Assembly: GCF_041242975.1 (NCBI RefSeq)
Contig: NZ_CP162488.1
Coordinates: 2,904,001-2,968,000, forward strand
DNA: 64,000 nucleotides
Direction of reading: 5' to 3'
Source of the DNA: Xanthomonas sp. DAR 35659
GTDB taxonomy: Bacteria > Pseudomonadota > Gammaproteobacteria > Xanthomonadales > Xanthomonadaceae
A program made the translations under genes and the position numbers. Shown in pieces: positions 56,978 through 64,000 of this stretch (positions are counted from its first letter, which is position 1; every line of letters starts with the position of its first letter). Below the pieces are notes generated by a model. That model was not told the origin of the DNA. It did not search any database and saw nothing but the letters and a program-made list of their open reading frames with translations.

Positions 56978-59248
56978 CTAGCGCGGATCGCCATAGAAGA
57001 TGCCTCGGCCGCCGGTGGCGAAGTAGACGCGGCCGACCACGCGCGGATCGCCGGTGACAGCGTAGGGGCGGCCGAAGCGGTGCGCCGCGTCGTCGATGCG
57101 CTGCCAGTGCCGGCCCTCGTCCGCTGAACGGAACAGCCCGCCGACGCCGTCGACGGTGCCGGCCAGGAACAGCATCGGCGGCGCGCCGTCGCGCGGGGCG
57201 CGGCCCAGGCCCAGCGAGCGCGCTTCCTGCACCTTGGCCAGCGTCGCGAGCCTGCCGTCCTGCCAGCGCATCACGCCGTGGCTGGGACTGGCCAGGTAGA
57301 CCACGCCGGCGCGCAGCGGGTCCGGGCGCAGCTGCGGGCGGGTGCGCTCGGCCGGCGCCGGCACGCCGACCTCGACGCCGCTGTCGCGGAACCGGCGGCC
57401 GCCGTCGTCGCTGAGATAGAAGCGGCCGCTGGCCGCGTCCACCGCATACCAGCGCTGCGGATCGACCCGGTCGGCTTCGATCGACCAACTGCCGGTCGCG
57501 GCCTCGACCCGCTGCCAGCGCCGGCCCCAATCGTCGCTGGCCCAGGCGCCGCCGCCATCGCGCGGCGACCAGATCACGCGGCGGCCATCGGCGCCGATGG
57601 CGATGTGGCCCGCGCCCTCGCCCGCCGGCGGTTCGCTGGCGAAGGCCTGCCAACTGGCGCCGCCGTCGCGCGACCACGCGGCGCGCACCTCGTTGCCGCG
57701 ACGCTCGCGCAGGGTGCCGCTGCGTACCGCCAGTTGCGGCGCCTGGCCGGCGGCGTCGATGCTCTCGCCGTTGGTCAGCCGCGGCCCAGCGAACTGCAGT
57801 TGCGCGCGCTCCAGACTGTCGTGGCGGAAGCCGTCGATGTCGCCGAGCGCACTGAGCAGCGGCGCGCCCTGGGGTGGGCTGAGCAGGTCCAGCGGCACGG
57901 TTTCCTCCAGGCCGGCGTCGGCGAACCACCATTGCACCGTGCCCTCGGCCGCGTCGGCCGCGCGCAGGTTGCGCGAAGCCCACACGCCGTAGCCGGTGAC
58001 GAACCAGGCGCGATCGCTGTCGAAGGGATCGATGGCCAGCGCCGCCATCCAGTGCGGCCGCGCCTGCGCGGTCCACGGCGCGGTGTCGTGCGCGAAGCGC
58101 GAGCGCGGGAACAGCGGCGCCCAACTGCGCCCGCCATCGGTGCTGCGATAGATATCGTCGCCCGGCACGTAGCGGCGGAAGGTGCTGGCGATCAGCGTCT
58201 GTGGCTGGCGCGGATCCACCGCCACCGCGCCCCAGCCGAAGCCCGGCCAGGTGCCCGGCTGCGGCACTGGCGTGATGTCGGTCCAGCGCCGCGCGGCGGG
58301 TGCGTAAGCCCACACCGCGCCGTCGGCCATCAGATCCGGGCCCGGTTGGTCGCCATAGCTGAGGTAATAGACGCCGGAGCTGGACCGCACCATGTGGCTG
58401 GGGCGCAGGCCGGTCGGTTGCCCAGGCACCGGCTGCCAGCTGCGCCCAGCGTCTTCGGAGACGAACACGCTGCGCTCCTGCGTGGACACGCCGACGTAGA
58501 TGCGTTGCGAAGCGCCGCCGTTGCCGCCGGCACTGTCGGGGTCGAACAGCACGAAGGCGATGCCGACCTGCTGGCGCCGCCCGGCATGGTTGACCGCGCT
58601 GGCGGCGGCGCTGGTCGCCACCGCCGGGAACGAGGCCACCGCCTGCCAATGCTGGCCGCGGTCGTCGCTGCGCCACAGTCCGGCGTCGCGCGACCCGAGC
58701 AGCAGCACGCGGCCATCGCTGGGATCCACCGCCAGCCGCTCGCCATTGCCGCGACCGAGCTCGTTGCCGCCCAGTTTGAACGGCAGGTCGGTGCGCGCGA
58801 AACTGCGGCCCTGGTCGTGCGAGCGCAGCAACGCGGCATTGCCGGCGCGTTCGTGCAGATAGGTGCCCGCGGCCAGGTACAGGGCCTGCGGATCGTGCGG
58901 ATCGATCGCGAACGCGTCGATGCCCATCAGGTTCTGGTCGTCGGCGCCGAGCCAGTCGGTCAGCGCGACCCAGCGCGCGTCCGCGGCGTCCCAGCGGTAC
59001 GCACCACCGACATCGGTGCGTGCATACAGCAGCCCCTGCTGCGCCGGATGGAAAAGCAGGCCGGAAACGAAGCCGCCGCCGCCGATGGCGACGCTGCGGA
59101 ACTGGTAGGGCGTGGCCGGTGCCGCGCAGGCTGCGCCCACGCAGCACAGCAGCACCAGCAGCACGGCAGGCCAGGCCAGGCGCGCAGGCACGCCGCGCCG
59201 GAACCGGTCGGTCTGTCGCTCAGGTCTCAGCACGCGAGGTTGCCGCAT
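56978..59248 (-). CDS. glycoside hydrolase family 74 xyloglucanase
   Basis: A 756-residue exported protein with an N-terminal signal (LAWPAVLLVLLCCVGAACA). It is a two-domain seven-bladed beta-propeller, as shown by repeated BNR/Asp-box-like units (SHDQGRSFART, SDDRGQHWQAV, SEDAGRSWQPV, STDGGRSWAPL, SADEGRHWQRI). Conserved GH74 segments are GGGGFVSGLLFHPAQQGLLY, ARTDVGGAYRWD and DQNLMGIDAFAIDPHDP, which includes a catalytic Asp. It cuts the glucan backbone of xyloglucan outside the cell. It is the first enzyme gene after the receptor gene. Confidence 0.92.
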   Translation of the reverse strand: MRQPRVLRPERQTDRFRRGVPARLAWPAVLLVLLCCVGAACAAPATPYQFRSVAIGGGGFVSGLLFHPAQQGLLYARTDVGGAYRWDAADARWVALTDWLGADDQNLMGIDAFAIDPHDPQALYLAAGTYLHERAGNAALLRSHDQGRSFARTDLPFKLGGNELGRGNGERLAVDPSDGRVLLLGSRDAGLWRSDDRGQHWQAVASFPAVATSAAASAVNHAGRRQQVGIAFVLFDPDSAGGNGGASQRIYVGVSTQERSVFVSEDAGRSWQPVPGQPTGLRPSHMVRSSSGVYYLSYGDQPGPDLMADGAVWAYAPAARRWTDITPVPQPGTWPGFGWGAVAVDPRQPQTLIASTFRRYVPGDDIYRSTDGGRSWAPLFPRSRFAHDTAPWTAQARPHWMAALAIDPFDSDRAWFVTGYGVWASRNLRAADAAEGTVQWWFADAGLEETVPLDLLSPPQGAPLLSALGDIDGFRHDSLERAQLQFAGPRLTNGESIDAAGQAPQLAVRSGTLRERRGNEVRAAWSRDGGASWQAFASEPPAGEGAGHIAIGADGRRVIWSPRDGGGAWASDDWGRRWQRVEAATGSWSIEADRVDPQRWYAVDAASGRFYLSDDGGRRFRDSGVEVGVPAPAERTRPQLRPDPLRAGVVYLASPSHGVMRWQDGRLATLAKVQEARSLGLGRAPRDGAPPMLFLAGTVDGVGGLFRSADEGRHWQRIDDAAHRFGRPYAVTGDPRVVGRVYFATGGRGIFYGDPR

Positions 59249-59351
59249 CGTGCGATGTGCTCCGATTGCAGCCGACGGCCAGGCCATCGGCAGGAATCCC
59301 CGCCCCGGCGCAGCACGCGCGTCGGGGCCAGGGACCGCGCCCACGCCATGC

Positions 59352-62075
59352 TCAGAAGCTGGCGCGCAGGGTCAGGCCGTAGCGACGGTCGTTGATGACG
59401 AAGTCGCGGTAGCGCGATTCCACGCCGAGGTAACTCTCGTTGCGCGTATCCAGCAGGTTGACCCCGTCCACCGATACCGACCACACGTCGTCGATATTGA
59501 ACCGCACCGACGCGTCCAACTGGCCGAAGCCCTTGTTGTAGACCGGCAGGTTGCCGGTGCCGTTGCCGGCCGTGGTCACCAGCCAGTCGCTGCGCCAGTT
59601 GTAGGCCACGCGCGCCTGGAAGCGCGACATCTCGTAGCTGAGGATCAGGTTGTAGCTGTTCTTGGACAAGCCCTGCAACGGCACCGTCAGCGCCTGGCCG
59701 TTGGTGTCGGTGGCGGTCGGGCTCGGCGCCTCGCTGTCCACGTAGGTGTAGTTGGCCTGTAGGCCGAAGCCGCTCAGCCAGCCCGGCAGGAAGTCGAAGA
59801 ACTGGGTATAGCCCAGCTCCGCGCCCTTGATCTTGCCGTCCTTGCCGTTGACCGGGCGGGTGATCTCCCAGGTCTGGCCGCCATAGACCTCCTCGAACAC
59901 GGCATCGGCGATGAAGCCGTCGACCTTCTTGTAGAAGATCGTGCCGTACATCATCGAGCCCTTGCCGAAGTACCACTCCAGCGCGGTGTCGAACTGATCG
60001 GCCTTCATCGGCCGCAGGTCCGGATTGCCGGCCGCGCCGGTGCGGCGGGTGGTGCCGTCGGTGCCGGTGGCGGTGCCCAGGCTCAGGTTCGGATTGAGCT
60101 TGTTGAGATCCGGACGCGAGATGCCGCGCGAGGCGGCGAAGCGCCACTGCAGCGTGTCGGTGAGCATCCAGCGCAGGTTCAAGCTCGGCAGCACGTCGGT
60201 GTAGGTCTGCTGCACGTCCACCGGCAGCAGGCCGCCGCCCTCGGCATCGGTGCCGGTGCGCACGCCCTGCGAATCGACCTTGGTGCGCACGATGCGCAGG
60301 CCGATGTTGCCGTCGAACGGGACCGTGCCACCGTCCGTGCCGAAGCGCAGCACGCCGTAGGCGGCATAGGTCTTCTCGCCCTGGTCGTTGATGTTGTTCG
60401 GCGCGAAGGTCAGCGGCGAGGCGCCGAACACCTTCAACGCTTCGGCGTAGTTGTCGACCAAGGTGTCCGACGGGGTCAGCCTGGGGCCGAAGGTCTGCGA
60501 ATCGCCGCGGAAGAAATCGGTGATCGGATTCTGCATCACCTGCGCGTCCGGGTACTGCGCGAACGGCGCGCCCAGGTACATGTAGCGCCACACGTTGCCC
60601 TTGTTCTGTGCATCGCGGTCGGTATAGCGCACGCCGGCCTTGAAGCTGCGCGCGAAGCTGTCGTCGAAGGCCAGGTCCATGTCGCTGCGCCAGGCGAACT
60701 CGGTGGCCTTGTTGTCGTCCTTGTTGTCCAGGTGGAACTTCCAGCCGCTGTAGTTGGCCTGGTCGGCCAGATAGCCCGGATTGCCGGCGGCATCGCTCAC
60801 CGACAGGCGCGGCAGGTCGCCGCGGAAGTCGATGGTGTACAGCGGCGTGGTGTCCATGCCGGTGCCGAGGATGTAGCGCGTGCCCTTGGTGGTGGCATCG
60901 ATGTACTGGACATCGGTGCTCAGGGTCAGGTTCGGCGACACCGTCCACTTGGCGCCCAGCGAGTAGTCGGTGGTCACCGAATGGCGCTCGGTCAGGCTGG
61001 TGTTGGAATCGGCCGGAGTGTTCTGGAACGTGCCGCTGACGAACTCGTTGCGGTCGTTGACCACGATGTCGTCGTAGCCCTGCATCGGGTCCTGCCCGCT
61101 GTAGGCGAAGAACGAGTAATCGTGCCAGCGGAAATCGTAGTCCGAGCGCAGCACCTGCGCGGTGACCTCGACGTCGTCGCTGGGCCGCCACTGCAGCGCG
61201 AACGCACCGGTCTTGCGCTTGCGCTCGCCGACCGTGGTGTTGGTGCCGGCGCCGTGCGGCACCGAGATGGCCTGGCCTTCGTAGCCCGGCAGATCGGTCT
61301 GCGTGTACCACGGCTCGATGGAGATGGTGTCCTGGCGGAACGGGCTGGTCTGCTGCGAATAGTTCAGCAGCAGGCCGATCTCGCCGATGCCGGTCTGCCA
61401 GCGGTCGCTGTACATGCCCGAGAACGCCGGCTTGCTGTCGTCGGCCAGGTCGTAGTGGTTGTACTGCACGCTGCCGGCGATCTTGCGCCCGTCGTAGTCG
61501 AACGGCAGGCGCGTGCGCAGGTCCACGGTGCCGCCGAGGCCGCCCTCGATCATGTCCGCGGACGGGTTCTTGTACACGTTGACACCGGCCAGCAATTCCG
61601 CCGACACGTCCTCGAAACTCAGGCCGCGGCCGTCGTTGGCGGTGAAGATGTCGCGGCCGTTGAGCTCGGTGCGGACCTGGGTCAGGCCACGGATGGCGAT
61701 GCTGCTGCCCTCGCCGTAGTTGCGCGCGATCTGCACCCCGGAGATGCGCTGCAGCGCTTCGGCGACGTTGTTGTCCGGCAGCTTGCCGATGTCCTCGGCC
61801 ACGATCGAATCGACGATCTGCTCGGCGTTCTGCTTGACCATCTGCGCCTTGGTCACGCTGCTGCGGGTGCCGCTGACCTGCACCGTGTCCAGTTGCGTGG
61901 TGGTATCGCTTGGCGCGGACGATTCGGCTTGCTGGGCATGCGCGGCGGACGTCGCGAGCAGCGCGGCGACGGCCAGGGCGATGGTGGAGCGGCGCGGGCC
62001 GCGCGCGGAAACGGCGCGGGTAGAACGGAGCACCACGGTCCGCGCGCGCGGACGATGGGAATGAGGCGCTGACAT
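59352..62075 (-). CDS. TonB-dependent receptor, xyloglucan oligosaccharide uptake
   Basis: A 907-residue outer-membrane receptor. The long N-terminal signal ends near LLATSAAHA. A TonB-box-like LDTVQVSGTRSS follows, then the plug domain (IVDSIVAEDIGKLPDNNVAEA, LQRISGVQIARNYGEGSSIA) and a 22-strand barrel ending YGLTLRASF with a terminal Phe. The EDIGKLPDNNVAEAL form is typical of carbohydrate-type receptors in Xanthomonas. GGGAGGG lies 8 nt before ATG 62075. It leads the operon-like run of xyloglucan enzymes, so oligosaccharides from GH74 are the likely cargo. Confidence 0.92.
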   Translation of the reverse strand: MSAPHSHRPRARTVVLRSTRAVSARGPRRSTIALAVAALLATSAAHAQQAESSAPSDTTTQLDTVQVSGTRSSVTKAQMVKQNAEQIVDSIVAEDIGKLPDNNVAEALQRISGVQIARNYGEGSSIAIRGLTQVRTELNGRDIFTANDGRGLSFEDVSAELLAGVNVYKNPSADMIEGGLGGTVDLRTRLPFDYDGRKIAGSVQYNHYDLADDSKPAFSGMYSDRWQTGIGEIGLLLNYSQQTSPFRQDTISIEPWYTQTDLPGYEGQAISVPHGAGTNTTVGERKRKTGAFALQWRPSDDVEVTAQVLRSDYDFRWHDYSFFAYSGQDPMQGYDDIVVNDRNEFVSGTFQNTPADSNTSLTERHSVTTDYSLGAKWTVSPNLTLSTDVQYIDATTKGTRYILGTGMDTTPLYTIDFRGDLPRLSVSDAAGNPGYLADQANYSGWKFHLDNKDDNKATEFAWRSDMDLAFDDSFARSFKAGVRYTDRDAQNKGNVWRYMYLGAPFAQYPDAQVMQNPITDFFRGDSQTFGPRLTPSDTLVDNYAEALKVFGASPLTFAPNNINDQGEKTYAAYGVLRFGTDGGTVPFDGNIGLRIVRTKVDSQGVRTGTDAEGGGLLPVDVQQTYTDVLPSLNLRWMLTDTLQWRFAASRGISRPDLNKLNPNLSLGTATGTDGTTRRTGAAGNPDLRPMKADQFDTALEWYFGKGSMMYGTIFYKKVDGFIADAVFEEVYGGQTWEITRPVNGKDGKIKGAELGYTQFFDFLPGWLSGFGLQANYTYVDSEAPSPTATDTNGQALTVPLQGLSKNSYNLILSYEMSRFQARVAYNWRSDWLVTTAGNGTGNLPVYNKGFGQLDASVRFNIDDVWSVSVDGVNLLDTRNESYLGVESRYRDFVINDRRYGLTLRASF

Positions 62076-62390
62076 GGTGTTTCCCTCCCAGGACACATGT
62101 ACATACGGGTTCGGCGATCGCGCCAAGGGCGCATCGCCATGTCGGTTGTGCGGGCGCACCTGCTGACGGGTGCTGGCCGCAAGTCCGGCGCGGCGGAGTG
62201 CCGCTGCGCGCATGCGATCGAAGACATCGCGACTCGACCGTGAGAATAGGTGGCCGTAGACATGCCATCCAATGAAATATTCACGGTTAGCTATACTTTT
62301 TCCACATACGAACGCCGACGCGACGCCGCAGCGTCATGGGCCAGCGGCATCGCCGGCCCGCATCGTCGCCGCGCTGCGGGTGCGCGCACA
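62076..62390. promoter_or_regulatory. promoter region of the xyloglucan operon
   Basis: About 310 bp between the terminator of the upstream receptor gene and the start of the first full receptor gene. It contains an AT-rich patch (TATTCACGGTTAGCTATACTTTTTCC, about 62277-62302) against a GC-rich background, the best candidate for a promoter. I see no perfect xyl-box and cannot assign an operator. Confidence 0.45.
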
Positions 62391-62420
62391 AAAAAGCCCG
62401 CCTGCGCAACGCAGGCGGGC
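62391..62420 (-). terminator. Rho-independent terminator of the upstream TonB-dependent receptor
   Basis: GCCCGCCTGCG-CAA-CGCAGGCGGGC is a perfect 11-bp stem followed on the minus strand by TTTTTT. It lies 29 bp after the receptor stop, so the two receptors are separate transcription units. Confidence 0.92.
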
Positions 62421-62448
62421 CAGGGAAACGGGAAGTGGTCGCGGCCGC

Positions 62449-64000
62449 TTACCAGTTGCCGCGCAGCACCAGCGAGTAGCGGCGGTCGTTGACGAACCAG
62501 CTGCGCGTGTACAGATGGTTGTCGACCTCGCCGCCGGTGTAGGAGGTCGGCCCCATCAGCACCTTTGTTACGGTGTTGGTCAGGTTGTTGGCCTGGATGC
62601 CGAGCTGCAGGTGCGGCGTGAAGCGATAGAACACCGAGGCGTCGAGCTGGCCGTAATCGTCCGACCAGGTCGGCAGCTTGGTCGAGACGTCGCTGGCGGT
62701 CAGCAGATAGCGCGAGCGCCAGTTGTAGGCCAGGCGCACCGACAGCGGCCCCTTCTCGTAGATGCCGGCCAGGTTGTAGCTGCGCCGCGACAGGCCCTCC
62801 AGCGGCAGGCTCACGCCGGTGACGGTGGTCTGCGTGTACGGATCGGTCGCCGAATTCACGCCACCGCTGCTGTCCACGAAGGTGAAGTTGGCATTGACGC
62901 CGAACCCGCTCATCCATCCCGGCAGCGAGTCGAAGAACTGCGTGTAGCCGTATTCGAAGCCGCGGATGCGGCCCTTGGACATGTTGTACGGCCGCGTCAC
63001 CAGCCAGTCCTGGCCACCGTAGTTCTCGGTGACGGTCTGGTTGGAGAAGTAGTCCTTGACGCTCTTGTAGAACAGCGTCAGGTACATCATGTCGCTGGTA
63101 TCGAAGTACCACTCCAGCGCGGTGTCGTACTGGTTGGCCTTCATCGGCTTGAGGTTGGGATTGCCGGCGGTGCCGGTCCACTTGGAGACGCTGCCGTCGT
63201 CCTCGGTGGTCGCCGCCAGCAGCAGGTACGGCTGCAACTGCGTGTAGTCCGGCCGCGCCATCGCCTTGGACGCGGCGATGCGCCACTGCAGGGCATCGGA
63301 GAACTTGAAGCGCAGGTTGAAGCTGGGCAGCACGTTGGTGTAGCTGCCCTGCGCGCTATTGGGGAAATACTGACCCGTGTACTGGTCGCGCAGCGCCTGC
63401 GATCCCGCGCTGCCCGACAGATCCGGGAACTGGCCGTAGCCGTTGGCCTCGGTCTTGGTCTGCACCACGCGGATGCCGATGTTGCCGTCCACCGGCACGC
63501 CCAGCGCCTCGTCGTTGCCGAAGTACAGCACCGCGTAGGCGGCCTGGGTGCGTTCGAACTGGCGATTGGTGTCCTGCAACTGGTACTGGTCCGGCGCCCA
63601 GCCCGAGCCGCGCAGCGCGACGATCTGCTCGATCATCCGCGAGGTGCCGGCATAGTCCTTGACCGCCGCGTTGCTGGGGAAGTACAGCCGGTTGGGCACG
63701 TCGATCTTGCCGCGGAACAGGTTGGAGAACGAGGACAGCTGCGCGGCCGAGGTCATGTAGGTGGCCAGGTCGGCCAGGCCGGTGCCGTTCGCGGTGCCGG
63801 GAATGGTCGCCCAGTTGTCGCTGATCACGCCCCAGTTGTAGCCGGAGTTCTTGTTGGTCTGGGTGCGATCGGTGGCGCGGATGCCGGCGCGGAAGGTGCG
63901 CAGCCACGGATTGTCGTCGTAGGTGTATTCCAGGTCGAAGCGCGTGGCCAGCTCGCGGCCGCGGTTCTTCGCCAGGTGATCCATCGCCGCGCTCCAGAAA
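62449..64000 (-). CDS. TonB-dependent receptor, C-terminal part (runs off window)
   Basis: The last ~517 residues of an outer-membrane barrel, open to the window edge. It has repeated barrel strands with aromatic girdles (TALEWYFDTSDMMYLTLFYK, RGFEYGYTQFFDSLPGWMSG) and the end YSLVLRGNW with a C-terminal Trp. The middle is closely related to the neighbouring receptor (AGNPNLKPMKANQYDTALEW versus AGNPDLRPMKADQFDTALEW). This points to an old tandem duplication and to a similar, sugar-related cargo. The signal peptide and plug lie beyond the window. Confidence 0.9.
   Translation of the reverse strand, partial: FWSAAMDHLAKNRGRELATRFDLEYTYDDNPWLRTFRAGIRATDRTQTNKNSGYNWGVISDNWATIPGTANGTGLADLATYMTSAAQLSSFSNLFRGKIDVPNRLYFPSNAAVKDYAGTSRMIEQIVALRGSGWAPDQYQLQDTNRQFERTQAAYAVLYFGNDEALGVPVDGNIGIRVVQTKTEANGYGQFPDLSGSAGSQALRDQYTGQYFPNSAQGSYTNVLPSFNLRFKFSDALQWRIAASKAMARPDYTQLQPYLLLAATTEDDGSVSKWTGTAGNPNLKPMKANQYDTALEWYFDTSDMMYLTLFYKSVKDYFSNQTVTENYGGQDWLVTRPYNMSKGRIRGFEYGYTQFFDSLPGWMSGFGVNANFTFVDSSGGVNSATDPYTQTTVTGVSLPLEGLSRRSYNLAGIYEKGPLSVRLAYNWRSRYLLTASDVSTKLPTWSDDYGQLDASVFYRFTPHLQLGIQANNLTNTVTKVLMGPTSYTGGEVDNHLYTRSWFVNDRRYSLVLRGNW

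Overview
The window is high-GC chromosomal DNA that looks like Xanthomonas (Lysobacteraceae, Gammaproteobacteria). The evidence is a his operon preceded by a TrpR-family regulator, a thrABC cluster with a Thr/Ile leader peptide, a lipoprotein/toxin pair of the Xanthomonas antibacterial type IV secretion class, REP-like palindromes of the form TGTAGGAGCGGCTTCAGCCGCGAC, and a complete Xanthomonas-style xyloglucan utilization locus. Genus is an inference from gene content; I do not assign a species.

Layout. 1-0.6 kb: start of the his operon (hisG, TrpR-like regulator, palindromic operator). 0.7-5.4 kb: two hypothetical proteins, hisS, an Fe-S type FNR regulator and a small unknown protein. 5.5-11.5 kb: thrC, a ~960 bp repeat-filled spacer, thrB, thrA and the thr leader/attenuator. 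11.7-12.5 kb: a lipoprotein and tRNA-Arg(CCT). 12.97-15.5 kb: a lower-GC immunity lipoprotein/lysozyme-RTX-XVIPCD effector pair, followed by a decayed RidA-like gene. 16.3-25.5 kb: housekeeping genes (ALDH7, phosphoesterase, methyltransferase, pyrD-murB-EamA, racemase, TPM protein, PAP2). 25.5-30.5 kb: ispG, a RegB/RegA-like redox two-component pair and a c-di-GMP phosphodiesterase. 30.6-35.2 kb: SSS symporter and GH3 beta-glucosidase with a xyl-box-like operator. 35.8-42.9 kb: pgi-panD and panC-panB-folK-pcnB, separated by an IS110-family element. 43.0 kb: tRNA-Glu(CTC). 43.3-64 kb: xyloglucan locus, read on the minus strand from two TonB-dependent receptors through GH74, CE20-like esterase, GH35, GH31 and GH95 to xylB, xylA and a sugar transporter.

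The most interesting item is the IS110-family element (about 38029-39177). It sits exactly inside a REP palindrome, and its 5' noncoding end can be folded into two stem-loops. Their loops contain short segments matching both halves of the target site and both ends of the element, each including the CT core. This is the architecture expected of a bridge (seeker) RNA, so both the RNA and its REP target can be proposed from sequence alone.

How the genes work together. The xyloglucan locus encodes a full route: outer-membrane uptake (TBDTs), backbone cleavage (GH74), deacetylation (CE20), removal of galactose, fucose and xylose (GH35, GH95, GH31), and xylose isomerisation and phosphorylation (XylA, XylB). 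The GH3 enzyme and SSS symporter at 30.6-35.2 kb could finish glucan oligosaccharides and import sugar.
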